Assembly: GCF_019091135.1 (NCBI RefSeq)
Contig: NZ_JAGXJW010000002.1
Span: 62,001 to 126,000 of the forward strand
DNA length: 64,000 nt
Direction: 5' to 3'
DNA from: Cohnella sp. GbtcB17
GTDB lineage: Bacteria; Bacillota; Bacilli; Paenibacillales; Paenibacillaceae
In this document: piece by piece, positions 43,601 to 49,263 of the stretch
Numbering within the stretch: position 1 is the first letter of the stretch
Layout: each line of letters starts with the position of its first letter
The notes under the pieces: model-generated
The model's input: the letters and a program-made list of their open reading frames with translations, nothing else
Told to the model about the DNA's origin: nothing
Database searches by the model: none
Position numbers and translations under genes: made by a program

Positions 43601-45736
43601 CTCCTCGGTTCCCTCCGGCGGCACGTCGATCGTCAGCGCACTGCCGAATCGATAGCCGGGCTTGGCGATCGTCAGCAGGTAGCGTTCGCCCGCGGACAGC
43701 GCCGCGACGACCGCATACGTGGCACCGCCGTCGGCGCTGTCCGCGGACGCGATGTCCACAGGCTCGCCGCCGTGCGTCAGCGCGAGATCGGCCGCCGTCA
43801 GACCGGCGACCGGCCCGTTCAGCGCCAGCGTGAAGCCGGACGGCGCGGCTGCGCCGACAAGCGACGCAGTGACGTCGACGTCCTCCGGCTGCGTGACCGG
43901 CACGACGATCGGAAGGCCCGCGCCGAAGTCGTATCCCGTCTTCGCGAGCGTCAGCGTATACGTCGCGCCCTCGGTCAACGCCGCAGCCGCCGCATAGGTC
44001 GCGCCGCCGTCGAGCGTCGCGGCGTACGTCACCTCGACGGTACCGCCGGCGGCGTCCTTCAAGGCGAAGTTCGCCGCCGTCAGACCCGGCACGGCCGGAC
44101 TGAGCGCCACCTTGAAGCTGGACGCACGCGCCTGAACGAGCGTCGGGACGACCGTCACCGTCGTATCGACCGGCGGCGTCGGGGTAGGCGTCGATGTTGG
44201 TGCAGTGGTTGGCGTGGCCGTCGGTGCAGTTGTGGGCGTAGACGTTGGCGTAGGGGTCGGCTCGCCGCCGCCATTGCCACCGTTGCTCCCGCCTCCACCT
44301 GCACCGCTATTGCCGCCCCCGGCGCCTCCCGCGCCGCCGCGCACGGTCACTTCCACGTTCGCGGGCTTCGTCTCGAAGCGCACGTCCGCCGCGTCCACCA
44401 GCGCGTGGCCGATCGTCCCTGCGCCCGTGAACCGCGCGCCGCCGTGCAGCTCCGCGCGCTCCACCGAGACGCCGTCGCCCAGCTTGATAGCGGCGGTCTT
44501 CACCCCCTCCGCAACCTGCAGCTCGCCGATCGTCCCGGCGCCGACGGTCAGCAACACGTCGCCGGCGACTTCGACTTTGCCGAAGCGGCCCGAGAGCGAC
44601 ACCTCGCCGGCCGTCGTGATGGAGACGCCCGCGATCCCGCCGCTCTCCGCCGTTCCGTCCGACTCGACGTTCGCGTCCGTCCGCACGTCCATCCGCTCGA
44701 TGACCGTCGTACCGCCGACGACGATCCGAATCAAGCCGTCCTTCTTCTCGACGACGACCGTCCCGAGCCGCGAATCGTTGATATGCACGCTATGCGCGCC
44801 CCCGCCCTGCAGATTCGTGCTTCCTCCCACGGCGACGCCCTTCAGATCGACGTCGCCTTCGCCGACGGCCGCGCCGATCGTCAGGTTTCCGCGCACCGTC
44901 ACGTTGCGCAGCGTGATGCCCGGCGCATCGATGACGACGTCCCCGCCGACCGCGGCGGTACCGGATGCCGGCCCATAGACGCCCGCTTCCGTCAATCGCA
45001 GCGGGGCGGGCACGATGCCCCCGTTCGCGCCGACGGCGGACTGCGTGCGGATCCGGTCCAGCAGCACGATGGCCTCCGCGCGCGTCAGCTTGCCCCCGGG
45101 ACGCACCGTCCCGTCCGCGAAGCCCTGGACGATGCCGCCTTCGACAAGCGCGCCCAGCGAAGCCCGGGCATAGACCGGCACATCGCCCCGGTCCCCGAAC
45201 GCGGCGAGCGCATTCGCCCCGTCGCGCTCGATGGCCGGCACGAGCTTCGCGAGCATGACTGCCGCCTCCGCACGGGTGAGCTGCCGACTCGGCTTAAACG
45301 TCCCGTCCGGGAAGCCGTTAATATAACCCGCCGCCACCGCCGCCTGCACCTGGGACGCGAACCAGGCATTGCCCGGCACGTCGGCGAACTGCAGGCTCGC
45401 GGTTCCCTTGTAGGCGAACAGCCGGTTCGCCAGCGCCACGAATTCGATCCGGCTGATAACCTGATCTGGACGCAAGCTGCCGTCCGGGAAGCCGTCGATC
45501 AAGCCCAGGCGCCGCCACTCCGCCATCGTCTGGCCGGCCCAGTGTCCCGACGTGTCGGCGGAAGCGGATGCGGCTGACAACGCCCCGATGCCGGACGTCC
45601 CGAATCCCGCCGCCAACGGCACTGCGGCAGCAGCCTTTCCTCCACTAAAGTTCGGCAAAATCAAGCTGCCCAGCATGCTCGCGACGAGCAGCCAGGCGAG
45701 CGCGATGACGCGCCATTTCCTCCCTCTATTTCCCAC
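31670..45736 (-). CDS. Giant SLH-anchored surface protein with about 25 beta-repeats and a helical-repeat half
   Basis: A single uninterrupted frame encodes 4688 aa. Order: a signal/anchor helix (RVIALAWLLVASMLGSLI); three SLH domains (about 58-235); a beta-helix-like region with short hydrophobic periodic strands (about 245-460); a Gly-rich plus Pro/Thr linker (464-523). Then come about 25 repeats of 85-90 aa (523-2750; pattern GFTLALxxPVPGLTAxxFxL, DGGATYxVxAALTxGxTYTL, KxGYDFG). About 1900 residues of helical repeats follow (2751-4688; GYSLxDIAxALRxxYGL, VVAAVAxVYG). It should be exported and bound to the wall by its SLH end. Only two Cys are seen (CAC, about residue 3265). Start is GTG with GAAGGGG upstream. 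No catalytic motif is recognised; the function is unknown. Confidence 0.92.
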   Translation of the reverse strand: MGNRGRKWRVIALAWLLVASMLGSLILPNFSGGKAAAAVPLAAGFGTSGIGALSAASASADTSGHWAGQTMAEWRRLGLIDGFPDGSLRPDQVISRIEFVALANRLFAYKGTASLQFADVPGNAWFASQVQAAVAAGYINGFPDGTFKPSRQLTRAEAAVMLAKLVPAIERDGANALAAFGDRGDVPVYARASLGALVEGGIVQGFADGTVRPGGKLTRAEAIVLLDRIRTQSAVGANGGIVPAPLRLTEAGVYGPASGTAAVGGDVVIDAPGITLRNVTVRGNLTIGAAVGEGDVDLKGVAVGGSTNLQGGGAHSVHINDSRLGTVVVEKKDGLIRIVVGGTTVIERMDVRTDANVESDGTAESGGIAGVSITTAGEVSLSGRFGKVEVAGDVLLTVGAGTIGELQVAEGVKTAAIKLGDGVSVERAELHGGARFTGAGTIGHALVDAADVRFETKPANVEVTVRGGAGGAGGGNSGAGGGGSNGGNGGGEPTPTPTSTPTTAPTATPTTAPTSTPTPTPPVDTTVTVVPTLVQARASSFKVALSPAVPGLTAANFALKDAAGGTVEVTYAATLDGGATYAAAAALTEGATYTLTLAKTGYDFGAGLPIVVPVTQPEDVDVTASLVGAAAPSGFTLALNGPVAGLTAADLALTHGGEPVDIASADSADGGATYAVVAALSAGERYLLTIAKPGYRFGSALTIDVPPEGTEEIVVTLAPSGAAGAAGLSVGLSVPIPDLSAGQFQLTHGADSVAVTSAVTEDGGATYAIAASLIEGETYRLTIVKAGYGFGSGLTFTVPAGLVVVTPSVNRLSSSGFVLSLDKPVPELEMDSFTIKDSGETVVGINMLETESSHTIVEVYAPLELGDTYTVSLNKPGYAFSEPLVLSVQATESPSTIEWATYQGFSVRFGSPVAALTADRITLTGASGAAVAVQGVQLAADGLSAVVTADLSAAGAYGYRISVSDLVFSGELEVPETIAVSRYTTFESVNYIDAGLRVHFSVPVPGLPAEAFELTHRDGTPYALASATTDDGGRSYLLVPEQMTYSDYALDVHHAGYDFGGALQIIRPTINNWGGLADLAAFIGLNPSVPTTMDNYRIADASGAPVTIKALIPMQNAFIATFDGARGRSYDVTVVKEGYDFGGPHRINVYARNTIVDPSRTGFALALNPPVAIDTAHAFALYKVKDGAVVGSALRIDSVKTSDNGASYRFAAALTPGDYKLSVDADIEEDSFYFTVPVVATMTVDHITDSGLTVNLSEALSDLGAYSFELVHTDTGAPVAIDSATTTDQGRTYRLAAALTGGSYILKLPGHQPAEGVAFQADGTVDAGVPVVDRIAADGFDLTFGSAVPGLMPANLDLRDAGGNRLSGVTLSTANGGASYRVHVGLTSGRDYKLTLSKDFFRFASPVTFHVGYFLSATIVQTTLDGRIEVRFSSALPEAQYGGVFARDEAGNDYYPYEYAMAGGGTVYRLRLPAFSAAHTYSIALNPAAAPELADYALTSPTFGFPTEISAADGTAAGLTVRFASPVDGLTGAGFIVRDASGTAIPVTGAVSEDGGGSYALTAALTPGKFYTVQYKSPSSYQLTKAVSFAVRKSLAPTIKNVTSTGFTLQFGEKVAGLKDAEVVLRDPNGSIVHTSLYSFSTTDQGLTYQFRYAVGQGALEPGAGYTLYVQRDEFALDAPLAFDIPIPANVLVSLTTSTELLLGIGSYGGQELGLVKSSFDLRDSKGRPVSFAMADLGGGSYKLTGAFNAQETYTLTVSKPGYDFGKPLTFGLSIAVGITTMFQNQQGFLLLLGMPIPDLAAAEIVVKDSGGTRYPASSAVSADGGATYQVSVPLTAGKTYTVTIDKPNYTVKFTIPFSLNRRAASVDLVSVRGFRLNFDRAVNWSSEFKLVVMDDQGNAVKTSGIVSKDNGLSYEIDAPLVPDVNYTVTITKPGDDYGPGIPLIVRKAEATFGGLGAGGSRTFSLTLDRPIPDMRLGEFVLRRASDGLRLPVLTAESTDGGTTYELSADFLQTESYTIVPEKDGYAFGDPIPFSVPVFERTAITGASPREIKVGFNPAVPGLDEGSFALRSGAGGTLPVGAVSTDDDGATYRIVADYAGGETYTVTIAKAGYDFDEPLTADIPDAVTAAVSAVSETGATVSLSPAVGGLNAASFSLRDASGHAVALTGATTTNGGASYMLTAGMTGGSNYTLTIALSGYDFGNPMTLNVPIPVTAAYSDVRTSGLTIRLAAPVPGLTASNATLLDQEGKPIAVAAMTTSDGGATYAVQAALQAQQRYSLRLSKTGYDFGADTGFVVPLAVQADVAALLTTGFTIRLDRAVPGLTAGNLALKDSAGKAVPVSDWTASADGLSYQAAAELVAHETYTLQLAANGYDFGPALQREARPALALSASGVSDVGFVLELGDAVPSLKPDDVYLTDASGTRIRLNSVSFFDLSGASHTGRRFQVVYSLTRGEAYTIDVRDPAHPTAAPLQVILPIQVQVQVSGISKNGFALAFNQAVPGLTADDIELLNEDGQPVAVGGAVAGDTAAKYAVDVKLTEGRAYTLKLNKTGYTFGSSGGTQVQVPIAVTATVLNPNEAGFTIVLSEPVPDLDIKLFKPGFVNAYYDLKIATPDAGRTYQVGVSWPSDYPLTLALSKAGYDLGADRTVQYAKKPPVMLQAVSGADSASVLLTFDAPLVSMDTSAGFALKIGGQWQSGVKSYFVNATTVKLTWSGSLLRSTDELAVAYTGVNRVKGENGAFLAQFGGTPALNASSELGLVQSYVDSWNADAPAAMLHGQFGRTAEETAKLLREGGFSAALYAAAVGKEYQLDFAALVKLLYEMDLDAQTAFSALREKRYLPNTPDAWIAGFASGGYAPEEFAGSFRDAGYQTRDILRGLKAAGASAKAAAQTMNRALHETGDAAVTQLRSLYGPADTAGAVQGAYGLTDAGTMQALAAGGMSAADAAAAGKTLFAADAATVAGLLSGAGYPAKAIGAAVRQLYTFADAAEAVRALAQAGIAGADLYAAASGIFSPADAAAAMLGQGMSAFDVADAIRAAGGSAATAVAALLGRGGDPETVARQVMGAWGTSLTMRETASQLVQGGFGKTTAATMLRTVYGADMASAYDAMEAMFHPWGFDAKGLFATLLQGGYDPAAVADYFLKHVYVGRAPVLENFLETAHYPLAASLTYVHDAVTADGTAYTMKDAVRDMFATGAWYSAAEALAALRAAYANDAAEPANPTNLAAGLSERYPFYEYQEALISQFGQTMPAWIEQQTANCACDAGKLAKDAKFLFGASSIGDITLTLSATGKFTLAQIIEGTIALYPGSSRESQMSALTAVLSGSGYPIGDLAAVYDSEGWDWIKVFSRYGIAAKEAALYLQSKGLTEDQIVVRLRPYPLKDIALVLREQYGLDESSAIAALLAVQFYDQDAIGSAVAWAFGGNPVALWVKTLKAQGASAGSVINLLASRYTEYRDPSVSGPALVRGGYSMDEVMQALIARSSNPNLQNTIAVLKSLYAQEQVTVGQLLAASGSKTPADGIGFMKNAKYSLAEIARSLKSYYGLDSGEAARLLTDAYPYELTKVIQTVAGIYGDSKTAVAAAALAAEGISTLDAAIPYLRDAGFSLQDIAAIARDHFDAPLGRAAQALLAQSSESDSVVLYAAAGVYGQTVEHAIRELLTAGGQSSFADAIAFIYAQQRFDLRTGARLAKEEYGLSSGEALQAFRAFGMYPDKEVVATVAGVYGTSGDASVVDSLAASGMDTLANAVSYLLRMNFDLRSIVRVGREHYGLTQGQTAAQLDASGFFDGDGSDVVAAIASVYGQTMSETLVAVLDGLGATTFEAAIPDLRAANLTLDDLVLAARDHYRLTAGQTLGALLPIASYQAGAVTAAVLEYYGKPFAESAGDLLRGADAVKLEDGAPILRQMGYSLKEIVEASRSYYGLSAEQTADGLAALDFDSASLIATAVADVYAPASAADADAVLAGGEEIADPSAAVRLLWQAGIPLADIAGALGRHYSLAQGEIAEVLAGTALFDPTTIVYVLTAGADGLTGTAVAAVLSAVGVDSAAEAAGMLRQAGYGATDIAVALLNGYAQSEAETKTILSGLGVYTAQTIEAAVNQARGQGPTSADLLSDVLELYGVKTPEGAVAFLKQTNNSLADIALQLKNRYQVDAARATELLKPYDQAGDIALAIAAVYYADTNLSYLKQMVPAAYAGNPTNMAGYMSGKFPLSDIVLALKLLFGLDALGAKDAMINVDASPDQINGKIAEVYGVDPVLALLTRMKAQGASASDLAVEMQRNGKLEIGDRYLVDTLAALGYDGATILNLRYRSFNRVLKNEGTIEEQAALLVRFGVNTPAAMADFLMYKSYGGGSAGALPMMRIMRAGLPNASISDIALAVAGYGFGRLAIENAMLAMDELSGAIAEEAILKRLGYSAYDAAGFVSRMFPSNNDQLRLLALNGYKLTDYLQYAYNGAESVAYLKQTGLGATDIAVAIVQSGASNNYSIIAQNLKQGGFTDLNEIVKAIFKAGIRPEWIPDYIRSMAPMLDIAQAMANTGEISLTVIVQALQIAQMNNKQIYDIIKAISKNEQAAFLGELSAVERRALGDDEAAIIVTLGTLRGSGFSAHESADLLTNEMGDWMKATALLILTGYEWDDALGAVWDEYRGAIGFFILRSMMGSTISNFMKDFQSYWKIGKIVLRIVKREVS
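37481..44170 (-). repeat. About 25 tandem beta-sandwich-like coding repeats
   Basis: Within the giant gene, units of about 255-275 bp repeat head to tail. Protein landmarks recur in each: a GF-hydrophobic strand, PVPGLTAxN, a DGGATY turn, and GYDFG near the end. Sequences have diverged strongly at the DNA level, unlike the units in the SLH gene at 17525-20008, so they are old. The last unit (about 2660-2750) is a variant lacking GYDFG. The fold is probably Ig-like, by inference from alternating strands. Confidence 0.85.
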
Positions 45737-45872
45737 AGTACGTTAACCCCTTCCCTCGCTTGCCGCCGCGCCGGATCAGGATCGACCGGCTGCGGACGGA
45801 TGGCGAGCATTCTAGAGCTAAGTCTACGGGACCCGAATAAAAGAATAATGAAAGAGTTCGTCAAAATCGGAC

Positions 45873-45909
45873 AAAAAACCGCTTCGCATCAAGGCTCGGC
45901 GGCGTTTTT
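45873..45909 (-). terminator. Weak candidate terminator of the response-regulator gene
   Basis: On the minus strand an imperfect GC hairpin (CCGC arm, GCGG arm) is followed by TTTTTTG, about 17 bp past the stop at 45926. The stem is short, so confidence is low. Confidence 0.35.
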
Positions 45910-45925
45910 CCCCTCTATGAAAATA

Positions 45926-47077
45926 TTAGTTGGCGCCCTCCGAGAGCCCGCTGACGAGCGAATCGTAGAGCAGCAGCAGCTCCTTGGACGGCTTGATGCC
46001 GAGCTCGCGGCTCAGCAGCTTCACGTAGTCGGTATACTGCGCGGTCAGTCCCTTCTTGTCCCGCATCATCGCATGCTTGCGCATGAGCAGGGCGACGGCG
46101 GCCTCATCCCAAGGGTTGCGGGCGTGCAGCTTGTGCAGCAGCTTGGCGGCGGCCTCCGTATCCCCCGAATCGAGCAGCCCGGCAGCTGCTGCCCGCACGA
46201 AGGCCGCATAGCGTTCCGCGAGTTGCTCCGTATGCCGGACCGCCCAGACATAAGCCTTGGCGCCGAACAAGTCGCCCGTGTACAGCCGTTCGACATCCAG
46301 CGCTTCCGCCGCGTTGCCGGCATGGAGTCGTCCGAGCCTGGCCGTCTCCCGTTCGAACGTCTCGAAGTCGACGACCGCTTCGTCCAGCTCCAGGACGTAC
46401 CCGTCGTTCTCCGAACGGACCGCCTCGCGCAGGCCGAGGGGCTCCAGCGACTTGCGCAGCTGGTAGACCGCCGTGTTCAAATATTTCTCCGCGTTCAAAA
46501 CCGTCATGCCCGCGAAAATCTCGGCGATCAGCCGGTGGCGGGAGATTCGCTTCCCGCGGCTCAGCAGCAGGTAAGCGAACAGCTCGGCGCTCTTGCCCGA
46601 CATCCACTTCACCCGCCCCCGCTCGCTCTGCACGGCAAAATCCCCGAGCGCCGATACGGTCACCCTGCCCCAGGTCTGCGCCGGCGCGTCCGCCGCCTTC
46701 GCTGGTGCCAGCGCCTTGCGGCTCTCCAGCGCGCGGTAGACCGTCCGCTCAAGACGCTCCTGCGTCACCGGCTTCACGAGATAATCGAGCGCGGACAGCT
46801 CGAACGCTTCCACGGCGTAGTCCTTGTGCGACGTGACGAACACGACCTGCGGCGCGCCGCCATCGCGGTCCATCTGCGCGGCGAAGGACAGGCCGCTGCC
46901 GCCGGGCATGGAGATGTCGACGAACGCCAGATCGACGTCTTCCCGCTCCTTCAGAAAGGCGGTCGCCGTCGGGGCGTCCGAGAACGTACCGACGACCTCC
47001 AGCCCATCGTACTTCTCCAGCATTTTCCTCATAATAAGATGCATGACCGGCTCGTCGTCAACCAGCATCACTTTCAT
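45926..47077 (-). CDS. Response regulator with winged helix and BTAD (SARP-like) domain
   Basis: The 383-aa protein has a receiver domain (MLVDDEPVMH, phospho-Asp in LAFVDISMPGGSG, K in DYLVKPVTQERL; residues 1-120), an OmpR-type winged helix (about 140-230, KWMSGKSAELFAYLLLSRGK, LNTAVYQLRKSLEPLG) and a bacterial transcriptional activation domain of TPR-like helices (235-380). Receiver+BTAD proteins are typical of Bacillales and regulate transcription. Its ATG overlaps the kinase stop by 20 bp, so the two are a cognate pair. Position next to the giant surface gene is suggestive but not proof of control. Confidence 0.92.
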   Translation of the reverse strand: MKVMLVDDEPVMHLIMRKMLEKYDGLEVVGTFSDAPTATAFLKEREDVDLAFVDISMPGGSGLSFAAQMDRDGGAPQVVFVTSHKDYAVEAFELSALDYLVKPVTQERLERTVYRALESRKALAPAKAADAPAQTWGRVTVSALGDFAVQSERGRVKWMSGKSAELFAYLLLSRGKRISRHRLIAEIFAGMTVLNAEKYLNTAVYQLRKSLEPLGLREAVRSENDGYVLELDEAVVDFETFERETARLGRLHAGNAAEALDVERLYTGDLFGAKAYVWAVRHTEQLAERYAAFVRAAAAGLLDSGDTEAAAKLLHKLHARNPWDEAAVALLMRKHAMMRDKKGLTAQYTDYVKLLSRELGIKPSKELLLLYDSLVSGLSEGAN

Positions 47078-48890
47078 ACGCGCTCACCGCCCATCCCTCT
47101 TTTTCCGTCGCAGCATCCCCGCCCGCATAGCCCGGCAGCGTGAACCGGAATGTCGTCCCCCGCCCCGCCTCGCTCTCGAACCGGAGACTGCCGCCGTGCA
47201 TGCGAAGAAATTCGCGGGTGAGCACGAGCCCGAACCGCATCTCTCCACCATCGCCCGCGCTTGCGAAGCCGGGCTCCTTGAAGTACATCTCGTCGCGCCG
47301 GAGCAGCTTGGCCGTCTCCTCGTCGATGCCTCTTCCGTCGTCGCTCACGGATACGCTCACCTCGCCTTCCCGAAGCGACGCGTCTACCGCGATTTGCCCG
47401 CCGACGTCCGTGTACTTGATCGCGTTCGCCAGCAGATTGCGGAAGATGAGATCGAGCATCTCCTTGTCCGCGTTCACGGTCAGCCGGTCGTCGACCCGCT
47501 CCGCGATGCGAATGTGCTTGGCGGCGGCTCTCGCGCCGGCCAGCGACAGCGCCTGCCGGACGACCTGCTGCAGATTCCACGCTTGCGGGCGGAAGGCGAT
47601 CGTGCCGTTCTGGCTGCGGTACCAATCGAGCAGGTTGTCCACGAGCTGGTAGGTGCCGCGCACCTGGCGCTTGATCTCCGGCAGCACCTCGGCCTTCGCC
47701 TGGCCTTGCTCCGCCGACTCCGCCTCCAGAATCTCCGTCAGGCTGACGAGCAGCGCGATCGGATCGCGGATGTCATGGGCCATCACGGTGAACAGCTTGT
47801 CCTTGAAGGCGTTCAGCTGCGTCAGACGCTCCGACTTTTCCCGCAGCCGCTCCTCGTTCTCGCGCAGCGCCGTAACGTCGCTCAGCAGGATCATTTTCCC
47901 GATCGGAGCCGTGCCGGTGTCGTAGATGTGCGTGATGCTGCAAATATAGTGCCGCGTCCGGTCCCCAAGCGCGCGCGCCAGCGGGAAGCGCTCGTCCAGA
48001 TGCGCCGCCGACGCCAGTCGGTCCAGCAGCTCGGGGTTCCCGCCAAGCACCGTGCGAGCCGGTATCGATGCTTCCTTCGCCGCATGCAGCAGCCCGGGAT
48101 AAGCCTCCGTCGCCGCGTCGTTGTGGCTCACGATCTGATTGTCGTAATCCAGCAGGATGACGCCGTCCCGGATCGTATCGAACATCTTGGCATAGGCGAG
48201 CGGCGTCAGCCGCAGCAGCCGGAAGCGGAAGATGCCCCAGGCGTACACCAGCCCCGACAAGGCGAAGCCGAGCGGCGTAAAGTCGATCTCCTTGTTGAAC
48301 ATGTAGGCGATATTGAACAGGATCGGACCGGCCGCGCCCACGATCAGCACGACGATCTGTTTGCGGACGATCGGGACGGCTCTGAGGTACATCGGGAGAA
48401 ACAGCAGGATGCCGAACAGCAGAATCGTATAGTTGTAGATCGCGTGGACCGCATACCAAGGACCCTTTATCGTGTTGAAGACGGGGACGAGCCCTTCCGC
48501 ATTCGGGACGAAGGCGCGATAGAGGAGATGGTGCCAGTCGTTGGTCAGATGCAGCAGGAAGGTGACGGTCGGGATGAGGAAAATGCCGATCGCGACCTGT
48601 CTCCGGCGCTTTGCCGCGAACCCGGTGAACTGGAACACGAGCAGCAGCCAGAAGGCCGACACGAACGGGATGCCGACGTATTCCAGCTGATACGACAGCT
48701 TCACCTCGCGCAGGCTCTCGCTCACGATCTCGAGCGTGTAGCCCATCGCGTAGCAGGAAGCCGTCAGCATCATCCAGATCATCGTTCGGGCCATCGGCTG
48801 CTGCCGCTTCAGATAAGAAAGACAAGCGACGAACAGCATAAACGCCGTAGCGAGACACAGCAGCACCGACATCCATTGCCTCGTATCCAC
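47058..48890 (-). CDS. Sensor histidine kinase with 7TM N-terminal domain and PAS
   Basis: The 610-aa kinase begins with seven hydrophobic helices (residues about 1-225; SVLLCLATAFMLFVACLSYL to LRLTPLAYAKMF), the histidine-kinase 7TM module, which probably detects a small or membrane ligand. A PAS domain follows (about 235-345, RDGVILLDYDNQIVSHN), then HisKA (VMAHDIRDPIALLVSL, His near 368) and an HATPase domain. GTG 48890 is taken because GGGAGG lies just upstream and the first helix follows at once; the open frame extends to 49022 with no helix or ribosome site. It is paired with the BTAD regulator. Confidence 0.9.
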   Translation of the reverse strand: MDTRQWMSVLLCLATAFMLFVACLSYLKRQQPMARTMIWMMLTASCYAMGYTLEIVSESLREVKLSYQLEYVGIPFVSAFWLLLVFQFTGFAAKRRRQVAIGIFLIPTVTFLLHLTNDWHHLLYRAFVPNAEGLVPVFNTIKGPWYAVHAIYNYTILLFGILLFLPMYLRAVPIVRKQIVVLIVGAAGPILFNIAYMFNKEIDFTPLGFALSGLVYAWGIFRFRLLRLTPLAYAKMFDTIRDGVILLDYDNQIVSHNDAATEAYPGLLHAAKEASIPARTVLGGNPELLDRLASAAHLDERFPLARALGDRTRHYICSITHIYDTGTAPIGKMILLSDVTALRENEERLREKSERLTQLNAFKDKLFTVMAHDIRDPIALLVSLTEILEAESAEQGQAKAEVLPEIKRQVRGTYQLVDNLLDWYRSQNGTIAFRPQAWNLQQVVRQALSLAGARAAAKHIRIAERVDDRLTVNADKEMLDLIFRNLLANAIKYTDVGGQIAVDASLREGEVSVSVSDDGRGIDEETAKLLRRDEMYFKEPGFASAGDGGEMRFGLVLTREFLRMHGGSLRFESEAGRGTTFRFTLPGYAGGDAATEKEGWAVSAYESDAG

Positions 48891-49130
48891 CGCGCCTCTC
48901 GCCTCCCTTTCGTTTCCTCTTGGACACTTGGATTCGACAAAAATCGGCGGATTCCTTGTCGAAGGAAATTCGGTCAGCCGGCTCCGCTTGCCGTTTTCGG
49001 ACACATAGGACTTATGTAACAATTTACATAGGAAAAAGGAAGGAATGTGTTAAAAAATTAAACAAATCTTTATGTAATCTATTACTTTCGGCCGTCTATC
49101 GTTCGATAATGGATAGGTAAAAATTTTAAC

Positions 49131-49199
49131 TAAGGAGGGAGTTTTATTCACGAGAACCAATTTTTGAAGGGCTTTCAAGACCAAAGACGCAGGTCTTAA
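49131..49199 (+). other. Leader region of the chemotaxis receptor with a strong ribosome site but no standard start
   Basis: TAAGGAGGGAG (49131-49141) is as good a ribosome binding site as any in the window, yet no ATG/GTG/TTG follows at normal distance. In the right position is ATT (49146), opening 17 codons that end at TAA 49197. Overlapping its end is a hairpin, AAGACC...GGTCTT (about 49178-49197). It may be a leader peptide with a rare start, a structured regulatory RNA, or chance. Confidence 0.3.
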
Positions 49200-49263
49200 A
49201 GGCAACGGGCGGCGACATGCTGAAACGGTTTAGATGCAAATTATACAACAGGAGCGGAGCTTA

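Noticed and set aside
41999-45577. 1192-codon open frame on the plus strand
   Set aside because: It is antisense to the giant SLH gene; the Arg/His/Asp-rich translation has no domain signs and follows from GC-rich third positions of the real gene.
49131-49263. Cyclic-di-GMP riboswitch before the chemotaxis receptor
   Set aside because: Such leaders are common before chemotaxis genes, but the conserved paired motifs of class I or II were not found in the right order by eye, so only an unexplained leader is reported.
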